A DNA stretch of 64,000 nucleotides, from positions 372,001 to 436,000 of the forward strand of contig NC_088955.1 of the NCBI RefSeq assembly GCF_010111755.1, read 5' to 3'. Below are positions 39,690 through 49,945 of the stretch, piece by piece (the stretch's first letter is position 1; every line of letters starts with the position of its first letter). The notes under the pieces were generated by a model. That model searched no databases and was not told the DNA's origin. It saw only the letters and a list, made by a program, of their open reading frames with translations. A program made the translations under genes and the position numbers. This stretch comes from Nakaseomyces glabratus (Eukaryota > Ascomycota > Saccharomycetes > Saccharomycetales > Saccharomycetaceae).

Positions 39690-41627
39690 ATGAAGGACTC
39701 AGATATGACTAACATGGAAGAGATTCAAAGAAACAACTCTTATCCTTCTAACTCCGACAAGGATTACGAAGATGAGAAGGGATCCGGATCTCCGGTGATC
39801 AATGAATTCTCTAAAGTCGACCAGATCTCTACTGCTCAGTCAGAGATGGATGAGAAGATGGCCGAGCAGACTGAGCAACAGCGCACTATGACCGGTGTCA
39901 AGAACATTATTATCAGAAAGACTGAAATCATGGCCGAGGTCTACGACAAATGGTACTACCATGCTATTCTGTTGTTCACTGCTTTTGTCTGTGGTTACGG
40001 TTACGGTCTAGATGGTAACACCCGTTACATCTACACTGGTTACGCTACTTCTTCTTATGCTCAGCACTCTTTGCTATCCACCATTAACGTTATCAATGCA
40101 GTCATCAGTGCTGCCTCGCAAATTGTCTACGCCAGATTGTCTGACGTTTACGGTAGATTTGCATTGTTCTGTGTCTCTATTGTGCTTTACTCAGTTGGTA
40201 CCATCATTCAGTCGCAAGCCTACGATGTCCAAAGATATGCTGCCGGTTCCATCTTTTACAACACTGGTTACGTCGGTGTCATCTTGGTTCTGTTGCTGAT
40301 CTTGTCAGATTTCTCTTCTCTAAGATGGAGATTGGTCTACCAATTCGTCCCAACTTGGCCATTTATCATTAACACATGGATTTCTGGTAACGTTACCTCT
40401 AGAGCTAACCCATTGAAGAACTGGTCATGGGATATCGGTATGTGGGCTTTCATCTTCCCTCTATCATGTGTTCCATTGCTATGTGTCATGATTCACATGT
40501 GGTGGTTGGCTAGAAAGACTGAAGAATGGCAAGAACTTTCAAAGGAGAAGACTTTCTACCAAAAGCACGGTCTAAAGGACACCATTGTTGAATTGTTCTG
40601 GAAGATCGATGCCATGGGTGTCTTCATCATGACTATCTCTCTAGGTTGTATCCTAGTCCCATTGACCTTGGCTGGTGGTACTAAGTCCAAGTGGAACAAC
40701 TCCCACGTCATTGGTCCTTTCGTTCTAGGTTTCGTATTGATTCCAATTTTGGTTCTATGGGAATACAAGTTCGCTAGAGACCCAATTATTCCATACAAGC
40801 TGGTTAAGGACCGTGGTGTCTGGGCCTCATTTGCTATTTCTTTCTTGATTGACTTCATTTACTACATGGCTGCTGACTACCTGTACACCGTTTTGATCGT
40901 TGGTGTTAATGAATCTGTCAAGTCCGCTACTAGAATCAGTTCCTTATCAACATTTGTCTCCACTGTTGGTTCGCCTATCTTCTCGCTATTGATTACAAGA
41001 TTCAGTAGATTAAAACCTTTCATCATCTGTGGTTGTGGTTTGTGGATGCTTGCAATGGGTCTACTATACCACTACAGAGGTGGTGCTGAGTCTCACAGTG
41101 GTATCATTGGTGCTCTTTGTGTTTGGGGTGTGGGTACTACTCTTTTCACTTACCCAGTTAACGTATCTGTGCAAGCAGCTACATCTCACGAACACATGGC
41201 TACGGTCACTGCTTTGAACTATACTTTCTACAGAATCGGTTCCGCTGTTGGTGCTGCCGTGTCCGGTGCTATCTGGACTCAAACTCTATACAAGCAACTA
41301 CTAAAGCGTGTTGGTGACGCTGCATTGGCTACTGAAGCATACGCTTCTCCATACAAGTTCATTGTTACATACACATGGGACACCCCAGAAAGACAAGCTG
41401 TCGTTCAAGCTTACAGATATGTTCAAAGACTGGAGACAATTGTTGCCCTGGTCTTCTGTGCACCTCTGTTAATCTTCTCTCTATGTCTAAGAGATGCTCG
41501 TCTAACTGACAAGGTCGCACACGACAACATTGCCGAGGGCGAATACGTCGACGCCAAGGACGACGATCCAATTTACGAATGGTTCAAGGGTGCCACCACC
41601 CGTTTCAGACGTAAGTCCAAGGAATAA
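39690..41627 (+). CDS. SIT1: Siderophore-iron transporter Sit1/Arn family
   Basis: 645 residues, a major-facilitator protein with about 14 predicted membrane spans. The acidic cytosolic N-terminus (1-85) precedes the Arn-type motif YDKWYYHAILLFTAFVCGYGYGLDGNTRY. YARLSDVYGRF is the MFS loop 2-3 signature. NYTFYRIGSAVGAAVSGAIWTQTLY and the last extracellular loop with SPYKFIVTYTWDTPERQAVVQAY are typical of Arn transporters. It imports hydroxamate siderophores such as ferrichrome by proton symport. S. cerevisiae has four such genes, and ARN1 (YHL040C) lies beside EFM1; C. glabrata is known to have one, SIT1, needed for xenosiderophore use and for survival in iron-poor host cells. Codon bias is high. 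Confidence 0.94.
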   Translation: MKDSDMTNMEEIQRNNSYPSNSDKDYEDEKGSGSPVINEFSKVDQISTAQSEMDEKMAEQTEQQRTMTGVKNIIIRKTEIMAEVYDKWYYHAILLFTAFVCGYGYGLDGNTRYIYTGYATSSYAQHSLLSTINVINAVISAASQIVYARLSDVYGRFALFCVSIVLYSVGTIIQSQAYDVQRYAAGSIFYNTGYVGVILVLLLILSDFSSLRWRLVYQFVPTWPFIINTWISGNVTSRANPLKNWSWDIGMWAFIFPLSCVPLLCVMIHMWWLARKTEEWQELSKEKTFYQKHGLKDTIVELFWKIDAMGVFIMTISLGCILVPLTLAGGTKSKWNNSHVIGPFVLGFVLIPILVLWEYKFARDPIIPYKLVKDRGVWASFAISFLIDFIYYMAADYLYTVLIVGVNESVKSATRISSLSTFVSTVGSPIFSLLITRFSRLKPFIICGCGLWMLAMGLLYHYRGGAESHSGIIGALCVWGVGTTLFTYPVNVSVQAATSHEHMATVTALNYTFYRIGSAVGAAVSGAIWTQTLYKQLLKRVGDAALATEAYASPYKFIVTYTWDTPERQAVVQAYRYVQRLETIVALVFCAPLLIFSLCLRDARLTDKVAHDNIAEGEYVDAKDDDPIYEWFKGATTRFRRKSKE

Positions 41628-42119
41628 ATCTGCATTTAACAAAAATCCACTTGTCAAAAATCTTCATTTTGTTTTTTATTTTCCGCTTTTAAGTTTCATT
41701 TAATTTTTACTCATTATCTTTTTCCTTCCCATTTCGTTATGTCGGCAAAAGTTCGTCGACTGATTCACATATTATTTCAACATATTAATACACCCTCTTT
41801 TTGCAAGCTAACTCTTTTTATTGATCCTGATCGTAATGATATTCGTAATTTATTGTTGTTGATTCTTTATTATCAATACTATATATTTCATTTCTAATAG
41901 TTTTTAAAGAATAGACAAAATAAAATTATTTTCATAATTTAGAATCTCTTTGTAGAATATTATTATTAATGTCTACTGCACTTGTTAGATAATACTAATA
42001 GTATTTACATAAATACATATATTTTTATGATAAAATCATAAGACCGTCCTTTGCTTGTTAAGAGAATGGAAACTTAAGAAGCCATGATGAATTTGAATTT
42101 TCTGATTATTGTAATCGTT
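41628..42119. other. Convergent intergenic, SIT1/AFG1
   Basis: 492 bp of AT-rich sequence between the ends of convergent genes. T-rich 3' UTR sequence with no further feature. Confidence 0.6.
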
Positions 42120-43619
42120 TCATGGTTTAGATACCCAGTCAGATGAACTCATGTGAGATAATCTACTTAGCGCTCTAGCAAAAGCAAATCTCTCTTCATC
42201 TAGAGCAAATATCTTTGATTTCTGTGCAATCTCCTTAGAAAAGCCATGCTTTTCCACAAGTTCATCATTCTCAATAGCCTGTTCTTCAAACCCATCTTGT
42301 TTCTTTTGCTCCTTTAACTTATAATCATTAATAAGTTGATCTGGCTCGACAAACAAGGAGGTAAAATCAGCTGCCCCGGTAGTTGCTATCTTCCCACCAT
42401 TGTCATATACAGCATCCAAGAATGTAATAAAACGCCTTATTTCATCACGAACGAAAATAGTCAGATATGGAATGTCGGTAATAATGAAGGATCTGAAGTT
42501 GCTTGCTAAAGTCAAATAGTCACCTGCAGCAAGTGGTTGTCCACAAAGCTCTTTGAAAGTGAATTGTGCAACTTTGGGGGGTGTACATTTTGGAACATTC
42601 AATTCTCTACCCCAAATGGACAATTTGTAGTCATTGAAAGTTTGTTGACCGTGTAAGTTGGTGCCATCAGGATTTTTTGAGTCCGAGTCTTGTGCAAAGT
42701 AGCTGTACCACTCTTGGATATGGGTCTTTCTTATAACTTCAAATTCATGGCTAAAGTATTCTTCATCGTGTTTAGGGTAGCAATAGACGTTAGAGATAGG
42801 TCTGGGGATCTTACGATAGTCAATTGGTGAATCCAAGAATATCACTTCTGTCCTCTCTTTAATCAATTCAATACATGGTATGAATGATTTTCTCTGAACA
42901 CCATTAATATAAAGATCATCAGGAGGCCTGTTAGAAGTAGCGAAGAGAACAACACCGTATTCTGGGGAGAGTAATGCTGTTAACAGCCTTCTCAATATCA
43001 TTGCATCAGCAACATCAGCCACCTGAAACTCATCAAAACATAGAACATGAGATGTTTGTGCAATTTCCGCTGCTAGAAATGGTATACTGTCGAGATCGCG
43101 CCCCTTTGCCTTCCCTAAGGCATCAAGGTTTTGTTCTTTAATAATTTCATGAGATCTTTTATGAACATATTGCATGAACTGATGGAAATGAATTCTTCTC
43201 TTGGTCAAGTGTGGTGGCAGCACACTGTAGAATAGATCCATGAGCATTGTTTTACCACATCCAACATCACCATATAGATATATACCCTTTGGTATCTTAG
43301 AAACATCCTGGGAGGAGCCCTTACCAAAGAATCCGAGTTTAGATTTCAGTGAGTTCATGAGACTCAGCTGATCCAAAGCACTAGGAGTTTTTACTTCGGG
43401 CGGTTTATAGTTAACTAGAGAATCATATAGGTGGCCCAGTGAGCTAATTATGCCTTTCTGATACTCATCGTCTCGGAGTGTGCCGATCTTCACTAACCGC
43501 TTATACTCTTTGAGCGGTATTGACACCGCCTCCGTATGATTAAACCTGTACAGCAGCGTTGTTATCCGGTTGTATTGCGGTCTTAAACACCGCAAAGCAC
43601 GCACATTAGCTACCAGCAT
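42120..43619 (-). CDS. AFG1: Mitochondrial AAA-type ATPase Afg1 (LACE1 family)
   Basis: 499 residues (S. cerevisiae 509). A basic, Arg-rich N-terminus ([26 protein letters not shown]) fits a mitochondrial presequence. Walker A is GDVGCGKT at 117-124 and Walker B is [15 protein letters not shown] with DE at 196-197; [11 protein letters not shown] is the sensor-1 region and [18 protein letters not shown] the C-terminal family block. Afg1 is an inner-membrane-associated P-loop protein that promotes degradation of mitochondrially encoded cytochrome oxidase subunits and affects mitochondrial proteostasis. It is divergent to MAK10, as in S. cerevisiae (YEL052W-YEL053C). Confidence 0.95.
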   Translation of the reverse strand: MLVANVRALRCLRPQYNRITTLLYRFNHTEAVSIPLKEYKRLVKIGTLRDDEYQKGIISSLGHLYDSLVNYKPPEVKTPSALDQLSLMNSLKSKLGFFGKGSSQDVSKIPKGIYLYGDVGCGKTMLMDLFYSVLPPHLTKRRIHFHQFMQYVHKRSHEIIKEQNLDALGKAKGRDLDSIPFLAAEIAQTSHVLCFDEFQVADVADAMILRRLLTALLSPEYGVVLFATSNRPPDDLYINGVQRKSFIPCIELIKERTEVIFLDSPIDYRKIPRPISNVYCYPKHDEEYFSHEFEVIRKTHIQEWYSYFAQDSDSKNPDGTNLHGQQTFNDYKLSIWGRELNVPKCTPPKVAQFTFKELCGQPLAAGDYLTLASNFRSFIITDIPYLTIFVRDEIRRFITFLDAVYDNGGKIATTGAADFTSLFVEPDQLINDYKLKEQKKQDGFEEQAIENDELVEKHGFSKEIAQKSKIFALDEERFAFARALSRLSHMSSSDWVSKP

Positions 43620-44062
43620 CGCTAAACTCTTTGAACAATACTGTCAGCTGGGTTACACTCAAAAGTCAAAGTTGATCCAAATACGGAATAAAAAGCCTTA
43701 CCAGTTCTATCTATGTATTGCCTTTATTTTAGCACAAGTCGCAAGCCCTAACGTTATTACAGCGACTACAGCATCTTATATAATGCTTGATGATTAATAT
43801 GGAGTTGCAGCTATTTCCTCGAGGATTTGACAAAAAAATTGAAATAGGGACCTAGAATGCCGATTTTTCACAGAAACTCCCGCACAGAGACTCAATAATC
43901 ACATCTCATTCGATGTCTCTATAAGTGAAAAAGTCCAAATTTCATTGAAAAATTCCAAATTGGACTTCATAAGACTTCAAATTTGGCACAAGTAGTAATA
44001 AAGGTATCGTTTTGCGTGTTGGCCTTCGGTTTCTCATTTGTCAATATAAGGTGAAGTGAGGT
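43620..44062. promoter_or_regulatory. Divergent promoter, AFG1/MAK10
   Basis: 443 bp. It holds a short repeated motif in 43931-43980 (AAGTCCAAATTTC / TTCCAAATTGGACTT / GACTTCAAATTTGG), which forms imperfect inverted repeats. No TATA box is obvious. Confidence 0.45.
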
Positions 44063-46393
44063 ATGAGAGAACTGGGGGCGTCAATGGAGAGTTTGTCCCT
44101 AGAAACGCCTACGGTGCGTGATGGACTTGTGGATGTCACTGCACTGTTTATGGAGATGGGCAAGAAGTTGAAGCCCGAGACTATTGTGAAAGATTCAAAG
44201 TTTAACTTGTTTGATGGGACACACTCATTGGAGGTGAATAACGAGAAACTGGATTCAACGATGATACAATTGACACCAGAGGAGTTGCAATTTGATGTTG
44301 GTGTGGCGTATGGGGAGGAGCTTGATGCCAGCACGGATGATCCCAGCAAATTGGATATAGTGATAGCTATATCAGATCGACTTTTGAGATCAATCATCTC
44401 ATGGCTTAATGATTATCAATCTCTGCCGACAACTGTACTGAGTTGCATATATGTGGAACACGTACTGAAATACTACATGATGGATGAGAATGCAGACCAA
44501 AACGACATAACCTGCTTAGAGACAGGCGATCCATTTTATGACCAAGTGTTGAACAGTATAATTATTGGAGTGTGCAATTTTATGGGATTTATGTATAAAG
44601 TTCTCACCGCGGGAGTTATATTTGAAGAGGAAGATCTAAATTTCAACCACATGGGACTCAATAACTTTAGTATGCTTCCGGGTATAAATGAATCATTGCG
44701 TGCATTGGAGGTAAGTAGAACGTATTTAGATAATTTGTTGGATACTATGCCCAGCCATGATTCCAAAATCAATAGACTACGATTATTGTTGAATGTTACC
44801 GAAACTTTGGTAAAATTCGAATATCTAGTCGATTGTTCCTCTGAGAAAGGGGAGCAACTATTGAACGTGTTGGAGACATCAGCAAAGTCACTCATTGAGC
44901 AGGGACCTTTTTCAATTCCGCCACCTTTGGGTGCTTTTTCGATGGGTATCCAAAGAAAGTTAACGAACCAATTTCCACCAAAGAAATTAATAGAGCCCAA
45001 GTTTAACTTTGCGGGTTATATCATTATTTCAGAACATGTTAAGTTGGTTAATAAGCTGAAGACTTTGAATACTGCTAAGGATATATTTACGTTTGCACTT
45101 TATTTCAACAAATTGAGTCAAAAACATGTTCTTGCAAGGGCATTGTTCTCTTTAATATTGATTAAGCCGGATCAATCAATTCTTAATAAGCATTCAATCA
45201 TCGATTTTCTTCAGATGCACCTTAAAGAAATATCGGGAAGAGACTGGATTATCGGAGAAGCTATAGATTATGAATTACAAGGCATATTACAGGAAGCTGG
45301 CAATGTTCTTCTTGAGTTCTATCAAAATGCCGCACAGAATACCTGTAGATATCGACAGGGTTACAACAGACAAATTTTGTTATGGGATTCGTTGCAAGCA
45401 CAATTAGAATCCAAGAGTTCTGATATTTCAGTGTCACAGGCAGACATTGATACAGTTACGGGAGATAAAGAAGAGGGATCTGTTTTTATTTATGTCTGTG
45501 CGTCGTGGGTTTATATCATGAAGCTCACTGCAATGACTGAATTTATTTTAAAAGGTTTCGAATTAGATATATACAAGCCATATGAATCATTTTCCATGTA
45601 TTGGTATTGTTATTGCTTGCAGCTTCATCTAAAGGATTGCCTCGAGAAGCTAATAAATTTGGTGTCTGATAAAATGAATAGCATTTATGCGATAAACAAA
45701 AAAATGAAAAAGTTGAAAGCTGGCGAAAAAAAAGAGAATGTAAGAAAACAATATCGTCATGCAATGGACAGTATAATGCCTGACTTAAAAGAAAGCACAT
45801 GTACATTGTCTTTATTACTAAAGAAATGTGAAATTCATAGGGCTTTGTGTTTGGGGGAAGTGTTGCAGTTTGCAATATTGAGATCTTATCAGTTAATTGA
45901 TGGAGAGATTGGCAATAAATTAATTGTTTCAAATAGAAAATTATTGCATGATCTGCGATTCAAAACATTTTCATCAATTGGTGTACCTGAACTCCCCTCA
46001 TATGATGTCTTCAAGAAAACATTGAGTGATTTCACTGTCCAGGAGCCATTATTTGATTTGAAAATGGAGAAAACATTAAAATGTATAACTAACGAACTCA
46101 CAGTAGCAGAAAAAAATCTTGCTGAAATTATTGCCCTTCTCGAAGAAAATAGCAATAGTAGCGAAGACTTTGCTGGATATGACGCTGTCAAAAATGAAAC
46201 TCATGACTATTACGATACTATTAGCAAGTCGATCATGGAAATTAAAAATAATGTAACTGCACTTGTGAAAAATCACAACAATTATGTTCATGATAAAGGT
46301 AATTATGAAATGATGCTGACTAAGCCAGATAAGGCAAGTCCCTATTATGTTGTCATGGATATGGTAGAGAAGCGCAGCCATCATAAAACTTAG
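44063..46393 (+). CDS. MAK10: NatC N-terminal acetyltransferase subunit Mak10 (Naa35)
   Basis: 776 residues (S. cerevisiae 733). It has the Mak10/NAA35 family start (DVTALFMEMGKKLKPETIVKDSKFNLFDGTHSLEV), then the conserved LTPEELQFDVGVAYGEELD segment, and long helical repeats to the C-terminus. It is the large auxiliary subunit of NatC, which acetylates nascent proteins beginning Met-Leu, Met-Ile, Met-Phe or Met-Trp with the catalytic Mak3. Yeast mutants fail to maintain the endogenous L-A double-stranded RNA element, hence the name. It is divergent to AFG1. Confidence 0.93.
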   Translation: MRELGASMESLSLETPTVRDGLVDVTALFMEMGKKLKPETIVKDSKFNLFDGTHSLEVNNEKLDSTMIQLTPEELQFDVGVAYGEELDASTDDPSKLDIVIAISDRLLRSIISWLNDYQSLPTTVLSCIYVEHVLKYYMMDENADQNDITCLETGDPFYDQVLNSIIIGVCNFMGFMYKVLTAGVIFEEEDLNFNHMGLNNFSMLPGINESLRALEVSRTYLDNLLDTMPSHDSKINRLRLLLNVTETLVKFEYLVDCSSEKGEQLLNVLETSAKSLIEQGPFSIPPPLGAFSMGIQRKLTNQFPPKKLIEPKFNFAGYIIISEHVKLVNKLKTLNTAKDIFTFALYFNKLSQKHVLARALFSLILIKPDQSILNKHSIIDFLQMHLKEISGRDWIIGEAIDYELQGILQEAGNVLLEFYQNAAQNTCRYRQGYNRQILLWDSLQAQLESKSSDISVSQADIDTVTGDKEEGSVFIYVCASWVYIMKLTAMTEFILKGFELDIYKPYESFSMYWYCYCLQLHLKDCLEKLINLVSDKMNSIYAINKKMKKLKAGEKKENVRKQYRHAMDSIMPDLKESTCTLSLLLKKCEIHRALCLGEVLQFAILRSYQLIDGEIGNKLIVSNRKLLHDLRFKTFSSIGVPELPSYDVFKKTLSDFTVQEPLFDLKMEKTLKCITNELTVAEKNLAEIIALLEENSNSSEDFAGYDAVKNETHDYYDTISKSIMEIKNNVTALVKNHNNYVHDKGNYEMMLTKPDKASPYYVVMDMVEKRSHHKT

Positions 46394-47054
46394 AATGCTA
46401 TCTCTTACTTGTTCTGACTTTTTGTACATAATATAAACTTATTGATAAGTTTATTCTTAGCCTTTGCTTTCTCATTCATGTTATCTATTTATAGAACTAT
46501 CCATGAACATAAAACTTATTTTAACTCATAAATCATATGTTAACTTAACTTAGCAATTACAAACATTATAAAACTTTTGTGCGTCAAGAACACAACCGTA
46601 ATGGGCTCTACAAACATTAGTTCAAGAGTCACAAAAGTATACCAGATAGACATTGATGGTAACCTCTCAGTATAGTACTATAGCTAACTCTTTTACAATA
46701 AAAATTAATTTTGTAACATCTCCAATAGAGCTGGAAGCAGTATGATTTTTATTGTATGGATTAATGTAATGGGTATATCCATTAAAATTTGTTTTTTCTC
46801 CGAGGAGCTAGTAAGTTTTTCCGTGGATAATTCGGAATAATTTTAAATTTTACTGCATCTGCAATTAGCACTGTGTAGAGACTGAATAAAATACGGAAAA
46901 TTTTATTAGGATTACTGGTAACAATGGAGACCAGATTTACAGATTCATTGTGAGCGGATAAACTCAATCAGGACAAGGTTACCAGATAGCTAGTTAACTC
47001 TACAGCTTACTGTACAAGTGAAAAGTTAATTGGCAATAATATAGAAGAAAAAAA
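46394..47054. other. Intergenic, MAK10 to DET1
   Basis: 661 bp, AT-rich, between genes on the same strand. No ORF, RNA gene or repeat is supported. The DET1 ATG follows an A9 tract (47047-47055). Confidence 0.6.
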
Positions 47055-48038
47055 ATGCACAACTGTACGTGCACTTGCCATGCAGAGTGTTCGAAACCTC
47101 TAAAGAAGCCACGTCTCATAATTCTAGTGAGACATGGTGAAAGTGAGTCTAACCGTGATAAAGGTGTCAATGAGAAAATACCCAACCACTTGATACCTCT
47201 GACTTCTCGAGGATGGAGTGAGGCAAGAAATGCTGGTGTGGAACTACTGAAACTACTCAATATGGATGGGAATTGTAAATCAGTGATCGAGAGTTTATCA
47301 CAAAAGTATAGAGTTGAAGATGATAGAAGAAATATGCTAAAAACTTCAGAATGTAATAACATGAAAAAAAAAATAGATCGATCAATTGTCTTTTATACTT
47401 CACCTTATAGAAGAACTAAGGAAACATTAAAAGGTATCTTGGAAATTATTGACGATTTTAACGAAATCAGCGCCGAAATTAAATTAACTGAAGATGAGAA
47501 GTACGAACCTTGTTCAAAAAAGAAGCATGCTATTTGGCCTAACAACATGATGATACCGGTCGGGGAATATGAAAATAATACACACACAGCACTCAAACAT
47601 AAGGATACATGCTGCTATCTCCGCTATAAAGTCAAAGATGATCCTCGAATAAGAGAACAGGACTTTGGAAACTATCAAAATGTTAGTAGTATGAATGATG
47701 TCATGGAAGAAAGAAAAAACTACGGGCATTTTTTTTATAGATTTCCACAAGGAGAGAGCGCTGCCGATGTCTATGATAGGGTAGCGAGTTTCCAGGAATC
47801 TCTGTTCAGAAAATTTGAAAGAAGGACAGAAGCAAATCATAGAGATGTTGTTGTTTTAGTAACACATGGTATCTTTGCGAGGATATTTCTGATGAAATGG
47901 TTTCGTTGGACATATGAAGAGTACGAGTCGTTTATAAACGTTCCTAATGGTTGTTTAATTGTAATGGAGCTAGATGAAGCTACCGATAGATACGTTCTAA
48001 AAACAGAACTTCCAAAATGGACCACTAATACTGCCTGA
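47055..48038 (+). CDS. DET1: Histidine-phosphatase-family protein Det1
   Basis: 327 residues (S. cerevisiae Det1, YDR051C, 334). The phosphohistidine motif LVRHGESESNR has its catalytic His at residue 27, and the second His is in VVVLVTHGIFARIFLMKWF. The FYTSPYRRTKETL and REQDFGNYQN blocks are those of the fungal Det1 subgroup of the phosphoglycerate-mutase superfamily. Det1 is an acid phosphatase implicated in sterol movement between ER and plasma membrane. A Cys/His-rich start (MHNCTCTCHAEC) is unusual: five Cys or His in a short N-terminal stretch could bind metal, but no known domain fits. It converges with ALG14, with 96 bp between stops. Confidence 0.88.
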   Translation: MHNCTCTCHAECSKPLKKPRLIILVRHGESESNRDKGVNEKIPNHLIPLTSRGWSEARNAGVELLKLLNMDGNCKSVIESLSQKYRVEDDRRNMLKTSECNNMKKKIDRSIVFYTSPYRRTKETLKGILEIIDDFNEISAEIKLTEDEKYEPCSKKKHAIWPNNMMIPVGEYENNTHTALKHKDTCCYLRYKVKDDPRIREQDFGNYQNVSSMNDVMEERKNYGHFFYRFPQGESAADVYDRVASFQESLFRKFERRTEANHRDVVVLVTHGIFARIFLMKWFRWTYEEYESFINVPNGCLIVMELDEATDRYVLKTELPKWTTNTA

Positions 48039-48134
48039 TATTATATAATTTCCATTAATTATTTATTCATAAAACTTAACACATATTATGTTGTAAGAGT
48101 TATTTCTAATGATGTTGCGATAGGCTAAAGGAGA

Positions 48135-48863
48135 TTAAACTAATATACCGTAATACTCAGACCTTGGTGCCTTTCTAACCTTCAATTCTTCCCACTGGAC
48201 GACAAATACATCAGCTAGTAAGTACAGAATTTTGCCAGTTAAGCTGAGACTCTCAATCCTAGCTAACGATTCAATATAGACAACATTAGAACCGTTTGAC
48301 AAATAGGGTATGTAAATGAGCCATTCTAACAACTTCAACCAAAAATTTATTATACAACAAGTGCCTGGTCCATTCAGCAATGTAAGATGGGGTTGACCCA
48401 AAGTGTTCATCTTAATCGACAGAACATTTGTGAACCCAGTAAGTAAAGTTTTCGAAATGGTTACAATACTAGCAATTGGACCAGCATTAACTTCTCTTGC
48501 TTTAGCAAATGGATAAAAATGTATTCGTTCTGCTTTAAAGTCATACTTTTCCACCATTGACAAAAACCTAGCCTTAGAGTCATCATCTGAATAGCCTATA
48601 TAAAAAGTATTCCTTTTATTCAGTAGTACTTCTTGATGATTCTGTAATAATCGTAGCATCTCACCAGTGTGACCACCAGAACCTAAGAATACAAAGAGGT
48701 GTATACCATCGTTTGATTTCGGCTGTATGAATAAGGGCTTTATTTCAGCTTCTCCAGCACAAGCAAACCTTAGTATAGGTATGACTTTAATTAACCTTCC
48801 AATGTAAAAACACCCCAATATCAAAAGCAGAGCACACAAATGTGCTGTACTGAGAAAAGGCAT
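48135..48863 (-). CDS. ALG14: Alg14, membrane subunit of UDP-GlcNAc transferase
   Basis: 242 residues from the ATG at 48863 (S. cerevisiae 237); the upstream in-frame TTG is discounted. A single N-terminal membrane anchor (about 8-32) is followed by the GT-B half-domain, with the signature FLGSGGHTGEMLRLL at 60-73 and NGPGTCCIINFWL further on. With Alg13 it forms the transferase that adds the second GlcNAc to dolichol-PP-GlcNAc on the cytosolic face of the ER. It is divergent to a YBR071W-like gene, the S. cerevisiae YBR070C-YBR071W arrangement. Confidence 0.94.
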   Translation of the reverse strand: MPFLSTAHLCALLLILGCFYIGRLIKVIPILRFACAGEAEIKPLFIQPKSNDGIHLFVFLGSGGHTGEMLRLLQNHQEVLLNKRNTFYIGYSDDDSKARFLSMVEKYDFKAERIHFYPFAKAREVNAGPIASIVTISKTLLTGFTNVLSIKMNTLGQPHLTLLNGPGTCCIINFWLKLLEWLIYIPYLSNGSNVVYIESLARIESLSLTGKILYLLADVFVVQWEELKVRKAPRSEYYGILV

Positions 48864-49945
48864 TCTATATTTGTTCAAGTCAAGCTGCAGAATTATTCAC
48901 CTAAATTTTGTTGTGAGTTGATTCTAATGCTTATCGCAGAGATAGGTATACTAACCTATGTATATAGTTGAGTATGTCAATGGAATTGTACAATCAATAT
49001 CGTTAAAATTCGAATCAACTTCTAGTTATGTTTCCAATACCGGTATTGTCGCAATTATGAAAATATTCTCTAAAGTTTTGTTAACTATAAACGCAAGGTA
49101 CCAAGGAAAGCTTTTGAGTATATTACAATGCTCAGTTCGTATCACCAATTGCGCAGCGGAGAACCTAAAGCTCTCCACATCCCTTCGCTGCATCACCACT
49201 TCGCAATTGGATTGCCTGATCGAGTTAAAATTAAGTCAAATTGCTAGGTTTCTTGCGTGTACGAAAACGCGAAATTCGTGTTTTAACTTTTTTTTTTTCT
49301 TATTCTTAGAAGTCGAAAGTTGTAACTAAAATCACCAATTCTCTAAACAAGCAAGAAACAAATTCAAGGTCAAGCCCAACATCTTGTAAGGAAAGAAGTA
49401 GGAAACTCGCAGAATACACATTGAATCATATCTAAAACTGTTCTTGCACTAGGAACAAAGCACTTCATTATCATTCGATTTACCTAAATAAGACATGCAC
49501 GCGAATATTTCAGCTATCGGGAATACTCGTACCCCAGATACACCATTCAATTACATTTAGTCGCAGACCCTGTAGTATAATATTTGGTGTTCTCATTTGT
49601 ACTAACATCTACCTTTGGATGATAGATCAGGCTACACAATTGTAAAACATTTTTCTTGGATTCTGGTATTTATATTTAAGTGTTCTGAAACTTGAACATA
49701 TTTTAGTTTCTTATTGTTAAAACTGTTAGTGGAACGTCTTCATCCAGAGTGATTAATATTTAAAAGCCGATCAATAACCACCATACTTTAGCGAGTGCCA
49801 ATAACAATTCGCCATCAAGATCAATCAGCTAGTAACAATCCAATATTATCAAAGAGAACTGCAGGTCAGATTTCCAATAAATATTGAACATTTATAAAGA
49901 ATAGGCATCGAGGAAATTATACAATCACATAAAACAAAATAAAAA
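48864..49945. promoter_or_regulatory. Divergent region, ALG14/YBR071W-like
   Basis: 1.08 kb. It contains a nested inverted repeat at 49145-49210 (separate entry), then at 49259-49280 a cluster of SBF-like elements: TACGAAAA, CGCGAAA (49268-49274) and CACGAA on the opposite strand. A T12-T13 tract follows at about 49288-49300. A 123-codon frame (48958-49329) spans the hairpin and the T-tract (FNFFFFLFL) and looks like chance. Confidence 0.45.
49145..49210. repeat. Nested inverted repeat (three-stem hairpin)
   Basis: An outer stem CCAATTGCG (49145-49153) / CGCAATTGG (49202-49210), a middle stem CAGCG (49154-49158) / CGCTG (49186-49190), and an inner stem GGAGA (49158-49162) / TCTCC (49172-49176; the G at 49158 can join only one stem). 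The stems nest in order, so 66 nt can fold into one long arm. Confidence 0.7.

Noticed and set aside
48958..49329. 123-codon frame between ALG14 and the YBR071W-like gene
   Set aside because: It spans the hairpin and a poly-T tract (FNFFFFLFL); no family similarity is recognised. It would deserve another look only if transcript data show it.
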